Shown: positions 11,777 to 22,039, counted from the stretch's first letter. The stretch is 64,000 bases of DNA from Lindgomyces ingoldianus (GCF_010093535.1 NW_022985164.1:400142-464141), one strand, 5' to 3'. Numbers and translations are program-made. Notes: generated by a model not told the origin, from the sequence alone.

Positions 11777-13434
11777 AGTCCATCTGGCTTAGAAGGAAGA
11801 GGGTGGCCAGCAAATTGGAAGTATCTGGCACAGCAGAATTAGATTTAGATCCGAATGGTGTGACCATCGCTACTTCTATATAACAGACTAGATGATTCCT
11901 GACAGGACTATCCTAGAGGACCTCTAACTTAGTAGTTCTTAGAATAGCTCTTCTATAGTGCCCCTAGAAGCCGAACTAAATTGCTAAATGGAACTCGGGA
12001 TTAAGGTGCATCTACATTCACGAGCTTCCAAGCTCGCAACATTCCGGAGCTGGAATCTTAAAAGATCCGAGCTTGTAGTGAAAGGTCGCCATTTCAATTA
12101 CATATGCACACAACCCTTGGAAGGGCGCACATTTACGAGTCAACTTATCGTCGTCTGGCATGTGGGGCGTCGTTTCCTGAAGACACCCCTTACACCTCCA
12201 CTTTTACTGCATGTTGTGGCCTTCCTCTTTGCGTCGCTGCGCCACAACCGCTGCTCTCAACCTTCATAACTAGGAATTCCCTCCAACTCTTACCTAAGTA
12301 GTGTTTTACAGACCATCCTATCGACCTCCACTACTAGAACACTTTTCCAAAATTTCACAAGGGAAACCACTCTAACCTAAGTAGCGTTGCAGTCTGGCAC
12401 CACCACACCGTGATTGCTCCTTTCAACTCTGAGGTCACTACCAGAACCCCTTTCCTATACACCATAGAGATAAAACAGCACCCATTCACCTAGACGATTA
12501 GAATCCGTCATTTGTCTTGGCTTGCCATCACATGTACCTCCACTGTTGGAGTAGATCCTCAAGTCCAGATTCCGGCTGGTGATATCACGTACATATGGAT
12601 GACAACTAGCACTGTCAAGCAATTCCAGAACATAAGACATGCGCACAACAACTCTGGGAAGGGTAACTTAAAGCTATTTTCGTGCCGTAGATAGGTGGTC
12701 GAGATACAGGATAATGGTTAACTTGCTTACCGGCTTGCGTATTTGCAAATGCCATTTCTTCGCCCCTCTAAGGACGCTTGCTGAATGGGAAGCGGGATAA
12801 ATAGGAAATCATGAGTGAGAAGATCCAGGGGAATGGATTGCGGTGTATTCAGAGGATACTGAAGCGTAAAGGATGCTTGAGAGAACAGCTGAAAATCCCG
12901 CACACACAAATCTGATGGACTAGTTGGGTTGCTCATTTCGAAGGGAGAAGTGGGTATTTTTTTGATTGGCTGGAAGACTTCACTTCCATAGTAAGACGCT
13001 ACAAAGACCCCGAGAAAGCATTTGGAGAGGCTGTGGAATTTTTACTAAGGGGTTGATAAGTGTAAGCGGCATTATGGTGTCAAAAGATGATGGATAGGAT
13101 GGGCGAGGAGGATGGTGGATGACTCCAGGTCCCAGAAGGGAATGCCGGGGTGCCTGCCAAGTTGTGCTGAGAGCGCTAGAACGCTTGAGCGGTGCCCTGT
13201 TTTGCTGCAGGAACATCGCCTTCCCAGCTCCTCCGTCATTGCTCCATTCGCCATGTAATTCTGAAAACACCATCCTGGCATCTAATTCCCGGTATTTCAC
13301 CTCGGCTATACCAATTGCTGGCTTTCCTAGCATTCACTATGATGACATCGTGCAATTGCTCCCCTTAAAGGGTGTGGGCTCTGCAAGTAGGTCCACCCTC
13401 AGCTTGAGGGTCTCAATTCTCAGTACCAGCGATC
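11777..13434. other. Intergenic, 1.7 kb
   Basis: No supported gene. Near 12285-12400 the string CCTAAGTAG(C/T)G occurs twice within a C/T-rich area, which may be a remnant of a repeat. The region just before 13435 is C/T-rich and presumably the promoter and leader of the phosphatase gene. Confidence 0.4.
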
Positions 13435-14811
13435 ATGTTTCGTTCACTCACTCTTTCTCTTGCTCTCGCTAATTCTGCACTTGCAACCTACTCTTTTGAC
13501 CCACTGGAGCATCTGGCTGGCATCGCCCCCTACTTCGAGCCCGCCGACCCACCGCTTAATCCCAAACCCCCACAAGGATGCAATGTCACCAGAGCCTCAT
13601 ACCTGGTTCGACATGCTGCTATTTATGCCAATGACTTTGATTATGAAGAGTATATTGAACCTTTCACCAACAAGTTGAAGAACACTACCGTGGACTGGAG
13701 CAAAGCCGGGCCACTTCGATTTCTCGCAACATGGCAGACACCAATATCGGACGATGAACAGGAGAAGCTGACCAAGGCCGGAGAGCTGGAGGCTTTCCAG
13801 CTAGGTGTCGACATAGGAATGAGATACCCCAGTTTCCAGGCCCCTAAGAGGGTGTGGACGTCAACAGCGGAGCGGACCGAGAAGAGCGCCCTATCCTTTA
13901 TTGAGGGTCTGGTTGAACAAAGCAACGAGACACAGCGTGTGTCTGTTGCAGAGAGTGAAGCAGAAGGGGCGGATTCACTGACTCCATATGAGGGCTGTCC
14001 GAAATATAGCTCGTCCGCTGGGAGCAAACAGTCGTCGGTAAGACTCATTCTACCTGCTTAGGCAACCCTGCTAACAAAATGGAAGCAATACAAGGAAATA
14101 TACACAAAACCAATCATTGAACGTTTTCATAACCTAGCGCCTGGCTTCAACTTTACTGCCGACGATATTGTGGGCATGCAGGAGTTGTGCGGCTACGAGA
14201 CCGTCATTAGAGGTTCGTCTCTATTCTGCGGCCTTGAGGTGTTTTCGCCCAATGAATGGCTTGGATTTGAATACACGAATGATATCCAATACCATTACAA
14301 CACCGGTTATGGAAACGCTATCTCTGGTGTGCTTGGATACCCTTGGCTCAATGCTACTGCTGGACTCCTTGCGTCCGATAATTCATCCCAGGACATCTAT
14401 GTGTCCTTCACCCACCGCGAACTCCCACCCATGGTACTCGTCGTAATGGGTCTTTTCAATAACTCGGCGTATTCGGGAGCGAACGATCCCAATGCGACCA
14501 TGCCCCTCACAGTTCAGAACTACATGCGAGCCTGGATATCATCCCGTATCCTTCCCTTCCTAACTAACATCGCTGTAGAGAAAATGGCCTGCGATAGCTA
14601 CGGCTTCGATTCTGGCGACTACTTCAGAGTTCTCGTTAACCAGAGCCCTCAGCACCTACCTGATTGTGGAGATGGGCCTGGGGAGAGCTGCTCGAAACCC
14701 AGGTTCGGGCAGTTCGTGCAGACAAGGGGTGAGATGTTTGGAGGATACACGGAGAATTGTCAGCCAGAGTATAACAACTCGACGAATGTACTCAGCATTT
14801 ATGAAAGCTGA
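13435..14811 (+). CDS. Secreted histidine-phosphatase-superfamily protein (phytase-like)
   Basis: Secreted protein with the histidine acid phosphatase fold. Exons 13435-14037 and 14086-14811 give 442 residues. A signal peptide is clear (MFRSLTLSLALANSALA), and several NxT/NxS sites suggest glycosylation. The catalytic motif is LVRHAAIYAND, with R59 and H60; the usual RHGxRxP is therefore altered after the RH pair. The second active-site motif, normally HD, reads FTHRELPPM with H311 and E313. The nucleophilic histidine is kept but the phosphate-binding arginine of RHGxR is not obvious, so the enzyme may have a different substrate or low activity. Paired cysteines near the C-terminus fit an extracellular protein. 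Phosphate regulation is possible, but I see no CACGTG site directly upstream. Confidence 0.82.
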
Positions 14812-15262
14812 AAAGTCTCACCTCTGGCCTTAACCATCCTTTATACTATGATACAATAGCATACAAACAACAAGCGTGGCCGTGGTTAGGATACATCCAA
14901 AAAAAAGATCTCACTAGGTCAGTTGTATAGTCTGGGGCGACCTGCTAAATTACTACTAAGCCTTTTGGTTTTCCATATTGCCGACGCGAGACTCATTTAC
15001 ACGTGAATTATAAACCGCCCATTAACATCATTCCGCAATGCCGAACATTCCGTGGCATGTCTGCCTCAAATTCTTATCAATCGTCCGATCTCTCCATCAC
15101 AACCACAGAACTCTTTTCTCGAGCGAATCTCATTCCTCATATTGCTTTCCTTGGTCGCTTTGATGTCTTTGTATTTTTTCCGTGTTCAGCGCATTATTCC
15201 GGACGACTTTGATGGTCTTTTTGAATTCCTCGATCTCACGCAAATATCCTATTTGGCATACA
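14812..15262. other. Intergenic between phosphatase and PAQR genes
   Basis: About 450 bp with no recognisable gene. It should hold the 3' end of the phosphatase transcript and the promoter of the PAQR gene. The in-frame ATG at 15212 may be the true start of that gene. Confidence 0.4.
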
Positions 15263-16183
15263 ATGGCCTCGCTCGGCCTAGTGTTTCGGAACCCGCACCT
15301 CCTGTTCCGCAAGGCAGGCAAGCAAGATCGCAGATCCGCCGAAGAACTTGACGGGACTACACCACGTCTATGTACTTTTCCAGAGCTCCCCAAGTGGTAC
15401 CAAGACAATCCGCACATCCAAACTGGATATCGTCCTGTATCGAATAGCTACCAGTCTTGTCTGCTCTCGCTCAGCTACCTCCACAATGAGACTATCAATA
15501 TCTACACACATTTCCTACCGGCGCTCATCCTCGCACTAGTGCTTCCAACACTCCAAATCCAAATTTCAAGAATCTATCACGACACGACTTGGATAGATCG
15601 ATTCATGCTGACCCTCTCCCCAATGGCCGCGCTCTTCACCCTAACCCTATCAACAACATACCACACACTAATGAACCACTCCGCATTCATATCAGGATCC
15701 TGTCTCCTTCTCGATTACACTGGAATCTTAGCTCTCATTCTCGCAAGCTTCATCTCCGGAATCTATGTCGGATTCTACAACCACCCGTTCTACCAAAAAT
15801 TCTATTGGACCATGATCACCGCGCTCATAACATTGTCGTGTCTCCTAGTCCTGCACCCGCGCCTCCAGGGTCCCCGCTATCGGCCTCATCGTACCACCGC
15901 GTTTATTCTTACCGCATTATCGGGGTTTGCGCCGGTGATTAATGGCGTTGTATTATATGGGTGGTATGATGCGTATTACTATCGAGGGGTGAAGTGGTGG
16001 TTGGCTGAGGGGCTTTGGTATGGGATTGGTGTGGCTTTTTTTGCTACGAGGTGGCCAGAGAGAAGGGGTAGTGGGAGGTTTGATGTTGTGGGGAGTAGTC
16101 ATCAGTTTTTTCATGTTTGTGTCGTGTTGGGGGCTGTTTGTCACTGTTGGGGAGTTTGGGGAGCCTGGAGGGCGAATACTTGA
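15263..16183 (+). CDS. PAQR / haemolysin-III family seven-pass membrane protein
   Basis: Integral membrane protein of the progestin-adipoQ receptor family (yeast Izh proteins, adiponectin receptors), which includes zinc-dependent lipid hydrolases or regulators. A single exon gives 306 residues from the ATG at 15263; an in-frame ATG at 15212 would add 17. Family landmarks: the cytosolic motif LPKWYQDNPHIQTGYRP followed by LHNETINIYTH, the first metal ligand in LSTTYHTLMNH, the DYTGI segment, and the final metal-ligand motif SHQFFHVCVVLGAVCH. Seven hydrophobic spans can be counted. In yeast, relatives respond to zinc and sterol or fatty-acid status; no regulatory site is evident here. It appears intact. 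Confidence 0.87.
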   Translation: MASLGLVFRNPHLLFRKAGKQDRRSAEELDGTTPRLCTFPELPKWYQDNPHIQTGYRPVSNSYQSCLLSLSYLHNETINIYTHFLPALILALVLPTLQIQISRIYHDTTWIDRFMLTLSPMAALFTLTLSTTYHTLMNHSAFISGSCLLLDYTGILALILASFISGIYVGFYNHPFYQKFYWTMITALITLSCLLVLHPRLQGPRYRPHRTTAFILTALSGFAPVINGVVLYGWYDAYYYRGVKWWLAEGLWYGIGVAFFATRWPERRGSGRFDVVGSSHQFFHVCVVLGAVCHCWGVWGAWRANT

Positions 16184-16460
16184 GGGTTGAGAGGAGGTTG
16201 ATGCCGAGGCGCTTCGTTAATTATGAGAGAGGGAAGAGATTTTAGATATCTTTAAAGGTGGCTTAAGTTGTTGGTTGCAGTTGTAGGGTTGACGTGAACT
16301 AAGGCTCTTCTAGACATGGAGATTCCACGCAATATTGATTGTCTGGCCAGGAATGCAGAGGGGTATCTTGAATACATGGCTATGAATCCACCACTTCTTA
16401 ACCTCTCCTTTATTTTCCCACCCCCTGCCCACTCCATCTCGCATCCGTCCTACATCCGTC

Positions 16461-17138
16461 CTACCAAGCGTTCAAAGCCGCAGCACCGACCAAAGCAAGC
16501 AACGCAGAACCTTCAACGCCAAACCTAACCGCCGCGGCCGTTGTTTGCGCTGGAGGCACTCCAGAAGCCGTAGCGCTCGCTCCAGAAGCCGTAGCGCTCG
16601 CTCCAGAAGCCGTAGCGCTCGCTCCCGAAACCGAAGCCGCAGGAGCGGTCGCTGCACTCGCGCTCGCTTTAGTTTTCAACCCACTGCTCGTAGCCTGGCT
16701 CTGGCTCTGCGAAGCAGCTCCTGTTGCACCCAACAACTCTCCACCTGCAGTAACTGTCGCAGCAATGAACCCAAGCTCGGTGCTTGAAAGTACTGAGCTG
16801 GTCGCCGTACCGTCCATAGAGACATTACAGGTCATTTCCTCTTTCTTGGTGTTGTGATCGCAGGTGAATTCCACAGCGGACGCTGACTCGACAGATACAG
16901 TAGCCTCATATATGGTTGTTGAGACGATGGAGTATCGGATGCCGGTGCCCCAACCGCAATCTTCGGAGGAGACGCCTGTGGGGCAGCTGAGGTCGAGAAC
17001 GGTAGTCGTGGGGTTGGCGGTTACGATAGAGGCAACGGGCGCAACACCATCATAGCCACCCGGGAAGAAGAATTCGAGGGTTTGCTCCGCAAATGCAATT
17101 TTAGCTAGGATGGAGAGGAGGGCGATTGATTGATACAT
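16461..17138 (-). CDS. GPI-anchored Ser/Ala/Thr-rich cell-surface protein
   Basis: Predicted cell-wall or plasma-membrane-anchored protein of 225 residues in one exon. It begins with a signal peptide (MYQSIALLSILAKIAFA), continues with a folded-looking N-domain containing four cysteines (around DLSCPTG, EDCGWG, FTCDHN, MTCNV), then a low-complexity linker rich in Ser, Ala, Thr and Gln, and ends in a hydrophobic tail (GSALLALVGAAALNAW) typical of GPI attachment. The linker includes a heptapeptide ASGASAT repeated about three times, encoded by 21-bp tandem repeats. The N-domain resembles that of many fungal proteins of unknown function. Repeat-number differences between strains would change linker length. 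Confidence 0.8.
   Translation of the reverse strand: MYQSIALLSILAKIAFAEQTLEFFFPGGYDGVAPVASIVTANPTTTVLDLSCPTGVSSEDCGWGTGIRYSIVSTTIYEATVSVESASAVEFTCDHNTKKEEMTCNVSMDGTATSSVLSSTELGFIAATVTAGGELLGATGAASQSQSQATSSGLKTKASASAATAPAASVSGASATASGASATASGASATASGVPPAQTTAAAVRFGVEGSALLALVGAAALNAW
16558..16641. repeat. 21-bp tandem repeat inside the GPI protein gene
   Basis: Three nearly identical copies of a 21-bp unit (GCTCCAGAAGCCGTAGCGCT plus C on the + strand) and a fourth degenerate copy. The unit keeps the frame and encodes ASGASAT on the minus strand. Confidence 0.85.
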
Positions 17139-18290
17139 AGTGGTATATTGAAGGCTTGCTCTGAAAAGACCGTGTATTAATTAAGAAATGATAGAGTAAC
17201 TTGCAAAAGAGTGTGATGAAAATGGAAAGCAAAAGCGAGGCACCGTTGAAGAGGCTTGGAGGCGTCTCGGGGGAGGTCCTCATTTTAAACTCCCCCTAAG
17301 CTTGTAATAAAAGCTTATTCTTCGCGGTTGAATAAACCGAGATGAGGCTAGCACGCTAGATGTAATTTGCGCTAGCTATAACAGGCCAGGGACCAGAAAT
17401 TCGTGTATCAGGGGAAGTGCACCTTTCCATATTAGGCATTTTAGCGATAGGTTTTCTGCTGGTCTGGAAAACGTCAGTCACTTGGTGACGTGCACCCTCC
17501 AACGCTGAAGATCGTGCATGAAGTTACAATCTTCACCGTATAGTGCGTTGATGGACATAGAAACCTTGGTGTCTGTTTCGCTTGGTGCTCCGGGCGAGAT
17601 TTCGAGGTCGATTAAATGGTGAGATTGGAGTTAACCAAGTAAATTGTCGTCCTCAATCATATTCAGCATAACAATTTCTAGTGGATATACAATGGTGGAG
17701 GGCCTTCCCACCTAAGAGCGACTCATGCCCTAATAAATTAGCCATAGCTTAGAATACATTGCGCAGTACTCACCTGTTATGCCTCTAAGCAATCCTGTTA
17801 GTAAGGCTAGTAGAGTGCTCCCCTTATAAATGCTCTTCCTAATATCTTGCATGATAAATCATTGTTGGGTGCGATTTCGTTGCTGCATATCCTGCCTAAC
17901 TAGGGAGTCTAAATATGACCGCTTAGGAGGCGGCATTAAAGCCTGAACACTGCCTGAAAGGGTCCCGCACTACGTCCTAAGTTTGGTGGTTGCCGTCCAA
18001 CTGCGTCCTGGATTTAGTAGTCGCGGGGCAGCCACGCCCTAGATTTAGGGGCTGCGTTACAAAATGCGTTATCATAGAGGCGGACACTAGTTCTCAGTAC
18101 TTAAATCACCTCTTCCTAGACTTAGTTCATATATGTGCTACTCGAGTTGTCCTAGTTGAATACACGTGAATTTGAGATTCGTACAAGCGACACTGCCGAT
18201 TTTTTTTTGTTGCATACAGGGACGGAACCTAGCGGCTTAACAAGGATCTGCTATCGGATCCTGGTCCGCTCGGGGGTACAGTATAGCATA
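17139..18290. other. Degenerate intergenic sequence
   Basis: No supported gene in about 1.1 kb. The first few hundred bases should be the promoter of the minus-strand GPI protein gene. Around 17965-18065 there are three diverged copies of a roughly 35-base pattern (GTCCTAAGTTTGGTGG, GTCCTGGATTTAGTAG, GCCCTAGATTTAGGGG), probably an eroded tandem or transposon end. Confidence 0.4.
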
Positions 18291-18294
18291 TGAA

Positions 18295-18790
18295 AGCTTG
18301 CTTGAGAATCTTGCTACTGGCATATTTCTTTGCCAAGATAAAACCAAAGCATTCAAACTCTCCGGCATCCTTAATGATATCCACAACCGCTAAATCCTAG
18401 ATTCTATCCCTTACTAACGTTGGCTTTATGAAGTGCGGTTATATATATGTGATATAAATGAAGACACCAGGCTTCAAAACTCGGATAACCTATTTCATAA
18501 GAGTTCAACAAAGGGTTTACACACTTCTCCCGATAGTCCCTTACCTCATCTATGCAGCTTCTATTATTCTTCTTTACAACCTCCGGAGGATCCTGCATAC
18601 TTCCCGAAATCATGGAATCTAGTGTACCCTTATCAATAATCACCTTGAAACCTCCATCTTTCATGTCTTCCACATGTCTCACTTCCAGCACTCTCCACTC
18701 TATTCTATCTATTTTTGTGAACTGGGCAGCTATGTCCTCTATCACCACGGTGGAGAAGTCCATGCAAACTTGGCTTTTGTAGCACGGAAT
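18295..18790 (-). pseudogene. RIP-like pseudogene of an EEF1A lysine methyltransferase-like enzyme
   Basis: Minus-strand remnant of a class I SAM methyltransferase of the EEF1AKMT4/METTL13-like group. The start of the relic reads SQVCMDFSTVV, then IEWRVLEVRHVEDM and DKGTLDSMISGSMQDPPEVV, which match the family's post-motif-I, motif II and DKGTLD segments. A 55-bp intron can be placed at 18490-18544 and joins DE to VIRVLKPGVFIYIT. Two stops then interrupt a still readable C-terminus: one at 18439-18441 in the ITYRQPHFIKP segment (CAA to TAA expected) and one at 18397-18399 before DLAVVDIIKDAGEFECFGF (TGG to TAG expected). Both changes are of RIP type. The N-terminal part before residue SQVC is frameshifted or lost. 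The functional copy is presumably elsewhere. Confidence 0.75.
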
Positions 18791-18799
18791 TTAAATCTG

Positions 18800-19490
18800 T
18801 CGAGCATTCATACGCGCGGGTGTTATGGATGGTGGATACAAAGGCGCCATCGCCGCGGTTCTTCAGGTGGTCAACCCCATGACTTACGGCTGATCAGGGA
18901 CGCAAAGCTGACACGGGTGGCTTTTCATTACCTAAGCGAGCCCATAGAAGGTTATAGTAGCGTATATCAAGGCCGAACGTATGTCTAAAGAATTGGCTTG
19001 TACAATGGGGACCACTGTAAGGCAATGCCACTCCCTCCTGAACTTGGGCGAGAAGGGGTCTAAAATCGTAGCACCTAATTCTCTCCCATTCGGGACATTT
19101 GACTACTCTGCTTTCATGATACAGAGCGCCTCCTCCCTGACCTAGCCTTGTATGTTTCAGTTTACGTCTGAAAGATCCCTCCTTGTTGTAATGTACAAGG
19201 GAGCATTATTTGCTGCGAGTCGCTTGGCTCGTGGAAGCAGCAGCTAGTCACTGAGCTGAGTATTAGCATTTAGAATTACGCACCTCCTGTCATTACCCGA
19301 CATTTGTCTTGGCGATGGGCTTCTGCCGCGACCCATGATTTGATATCATGGATCGGCCCGTGGAGCGGACTACTGTGGCGGACGCCTATTCCTTGGAAGA
19401 GGGCAACCGACACAAGGCTACCGGCATCATCCCGCCGCATTTGTATGAAAGCCTTATTACTATCACATGTACACTTCTCATTGGCATATA
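18800..19490. other. Intergenic sequence left of the foldback element
   Basis: No gene recognised. A short TCTTGGCGAT string near 19311 recurs inverted near 20338 (ATCGCCAAGACA), so the inverted-repeat element may extend further outwards than the clear arms. Confidence 0.35.
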
Positions 19491-20285
19491 GCTGTGGGCA
19501 GCGTTTCCATCAGGAAGTAGTACGATTCGACTCAGGCTTTCTAGACAAGTTACGTCTCACTTATCATATACTTTTGTTTGCTTCACCTGACAGCAGGGGT
19601 TAATACAATTAAGTTACAGTTTAATTAAAGCTACTTATACTTCTTAACTTTTTACTAAAAGTTACAACATAACTGTTAAAGCTTTTAGAGTAGTAGGGTC
19701 CCCCTTACTCTTAATATAGCATGTAAGGTTATTTAATTTACTAAAAACAACCTTATAACATAGCTAGTTCTTCTAGAGTTGCAAAGCTTTAATTATAAAG
19801 CCTAAGAGATAATTACAGTTATAAGTAACTGTCCTTTTCCCCCTGCTAAAGGCTCTCTTACAGTTGCTCTCGCAGTCGCAGCTTGTAAAAGGTATACATA
19901 GGAAATCAAGTGCTATCTTAAAGAGTACAGGATAGTCGCGCTAACTAACCTAGAGCTACTAATCTAGAGGTTCCCTATACAAGGAACTATTATCTTTTGC
20001 TATAATAAGGCTGTCTAAAAGGTTGTTGTAGTACAGGGCAAGCTCTAAGGCTACACTAACACATAAATAGTGGCACAAACACATTCCCCTAGCCCTCACG
20101 CGCGTTAGAGACTGCAACCTTAAAATAGTCTACCTTAATTATATACTGCTTACTTTTAAGCCTTATTAATTAAATTGTAACAGTTAAAAATGTAGTTACG
20201 TTTGTTTGCCTCACGTAATTGTAGGTAGAGCAAAAGTATCAATTGTACTACTTCCTGTTGGAAACGCTGGCTGTGGGGGACATTC
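19490..20285. mobile_element. AT-rich foldback / inverted-repeat element
   Basis: The left arm near 19497-19533 (GCAGCGTTTCCATCAGGAAG, then TAGTACGATT) matches the reverse complement of the right arm near 20243-20279 (CAGCGTTTCCAACAGGAAGT, then AGTACAATTG). Further inside, the left TACTTTTGTTTGCTTCAC and TTACAGTTTAATTAAAG segments also have inverted partners on the right (GTTTGTTTGCCTCACG read inverted, and TTAATTAAATTGTAAC). Between the arms lies AT-rich sequence without an open frame. This looks like a degenerate MITE or foldback transposon. I could not define a target-site duplication. Confidence 0.6.
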
Positions 20286-20449
20286 CGGCTACCTTCGTGA
20301 CTTGACTTAAAGTGATGAAGGACGTCATCCAGTGTCCAAATCGCCAAGACACCTGTTAAATGGACGCTAATTCTAATGTTACTCACCCTAGAAGACTTAA
20401 GTCTCGGTTGGTGATGTGCTAGAACCGAGAAAGTGCCTTGGAAGTATGG

Positions 20450-20457
20450 GTATAAAA
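20450..20457 (+). promoter_or_regulatory. TATA box of the small repeat-protein gene
   Basis: GTATAAAA about 125 bp before the ATG at 20581, followed by a C/T-rich leader. It is the clearest core-promoter signal in the window and suggests regulated, possibly strong, transcription. Confidence 0.55.
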
Positions 20458-20580
20458 ACCTCGTACCTCGATTTATTCTAATGGAGAACTAAGTATCCCA
20501 ACTTCTTCCTTCATCCACGAGCATTTCACTACTCATATTTAAGCATTTTAAAGGGAACGGAATATTTGATCATCTAAGAT

Positions 20581-21003
20581 ATGGCACCACACTCGCAGAC
20601 CGTCCGGGGCACCTTCGGCAACCTTAAAACCATGTCCGCCATAGAAACTGGCCGCAACCCGACCCAACTTGGTGATCCCACCTCCCTCCACTCCGAAAAA
20701 TATGACTCCATACCGTTAGACTCAATGCCAGACTTCTCCGCTCCTGCAGACCCCTACCGACAGAACGAAAACAAAAACAAGTCGTCATTGGCTGATTCCA
20801 AAATAGTGACGGGCACTATGGGAAACTCGTGTGGACCGAAGGTGAATAAGAGTATGTTGGGAGACTCAGTTAGCTTGAAAGCGGAGACGAGTATGAGCGA
20901 GTGGGGCAGGGGCGCGAGGCTGGCGGGAGATGATTGGGAGATGAGGAGGGCGGCAGAAAGAAGGGGTGAGTATGAGAGGAGAGGGAGGAAGAGTAAGCTG
21001 TGA
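20581..21003 (+). CDS. Small hydrophilic protein with internal GT(F/M)GN...LGDxxSL repeat
   Basis: A 140-residue intronless protein without signal peptide or membrane segment. It contains two diverged copies of one unit: GTFGNLKTM with LGDPTSLHSE, and GTMGNSCGPK with LGDSVSLKAE, spaced similarly and separated by a low-complexity acidic/polar linker. The C-terminus is strongly charged (EMRRAAERRGEYERRGRKSK). I believe similar small proteins occur in other filamentous fungi, but I know no function. The clear TATA element and coherent codon use argue that it is real although it lies between two pseudogenes. Disorder and charge could fit a stress-related or nucleic-acid-associated role; that is a guess. 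Confidence 0.65.
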   Translation: MAPHSQTVRGTFGNLKTMSAIETGRNPTQLGDPTSLHSEKYDSIPLDSMPDFSAPADPYRQNENKNKSSLADSKIVTGTMGNSCGPKVNKSMLGDSVSLKAETSMSEWGRGARLAGDDWEMRRAAERRGEYERRGRKSKL

Positions 21004-21051
21004 TAGAAATTAAACACAGAAGCGGGTACAGGGGGCGACCGGTACTTTAAC

Positions 21052-22031
21052 TTATAAAGGGTCTTGAATCCAGCTACGTATCATCCAAGCCGTCGAATGC
21101 ACACCCCATCCTTTGCTCGAATTATGAAATCTCGTCTGCTTCTTGCTTAGTTTGCTAATTCGAGCAAAGTCATCTTTCTTCAACATACAGTAGAACTTCA
21201 AACAAAACATTTTCCGCAATTTATTCCTCATACTTGCTCTTGGGGATCACACTCGTGCCCGACTCATTGCCCAAGCTAGCACCGCAGCCGTACATCCCCT
21301 CTCTGTAATGTCCTCAACGACCCGATTCTTTAACAACAGTGATAAGTTCGTTCTCGTTGCCCTTTGTTATTGTACGTCGGGTTCATATTACCAAGAGGAC
21401 TGTTCGTGATGAACTCAATCCCATAAGCGTTGTGCCACTTCGCCCATTTATCCTGGGAGAGAGAAGAATGTAATCGAATCTGATGGACTGTATGCTTTAT
21501 ATTGATGTGTTGTTTAAAATGTTCTATTTGCATGGGAGAGAAATTCGAGGCACTGATATTCCGAACACGATCTGTTTTCGGTAGAGCGGCCATGACAAGC
21601 CAAATTTGGAGAAAGTCATAGTGATAGGTCTTCTCCGAGGGCCGTTTACCAACAGGCCAGTTCATGAGGTAGAGGTTAAGGGGGGAAGGTTGAGATCGGA
21701 GATAGTTAGGTTGAGGCCAGCTTCAACGCGATTAATAACGTGGCTGCTTTAAGTTAGTATCCACCTTCCACCTTCGACCCAGTCTTGCATCTACAGGTCA
21801 TGCGCTTACTCATCATTCCACAGCTTCGATGTCACCCATATTTCTTCGTGCTGGAGTCCCGCCTTCTTCAATCCTTCTGTAATTCCCTTCCCGACATGTT
21901 TCTCATTCCATATGCGACTACACGGTCCATTTAGCGATACCCAACTTCGATTGCGATTGCGACTACATCTAACGTGTTTGTTGGCTACTCTTGAAAATTC
22001 TCGGTGCTGAAACCTATGAGTGGTTGTTCAG
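21052..22031 (-). pseudogene. Aldo-keto reductase pseudogene
   Basis: Minus-strand relic of an NADPH-dependent aldo-keto reductase. In order it reads PLIGFSTENFQ (usual GFGTW start), then AIAIEVGYR with a stop, EKHVGKGITEGLKKAGLQHE followed by EIWVTSKLWND, a degraded intron donor, VEAGLNLTISDLNL, a frameshift, then LYLMNWPVG and a long open part at 21665-21330 with ALPKTDRVRNISASNFSP, VHQIRLH and SPLGNMNP. After another frameshift it continues with GTSVIPKSKYEE and SKGWGV. At least two indels and several stops make it non-functional. The readable segments are close enough to the family consensus to identify it with confidence; it may have been a detoxification or sugar-aldehyde enzyme. Confidence 0.78.
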
Positions 22032-22039
22032 TTTGGTTA

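Noticed and set aside
16545..16787. Plus-strand ORF with arginine-serine (SR) repeats
   Set aside because: It is the exact antisense of the 21-bp repeat in the GPI protein gene, which has a signal peptide and anchor; the SR-like look is a by-product of the repeat.
18264..18280. Shared string CCGCTCGGGGGTACA at about 18266 and 52858
   Set aside because: A single 15-base match between two places in 64 kb is close to chance expectation and neither place has a supporting structure.
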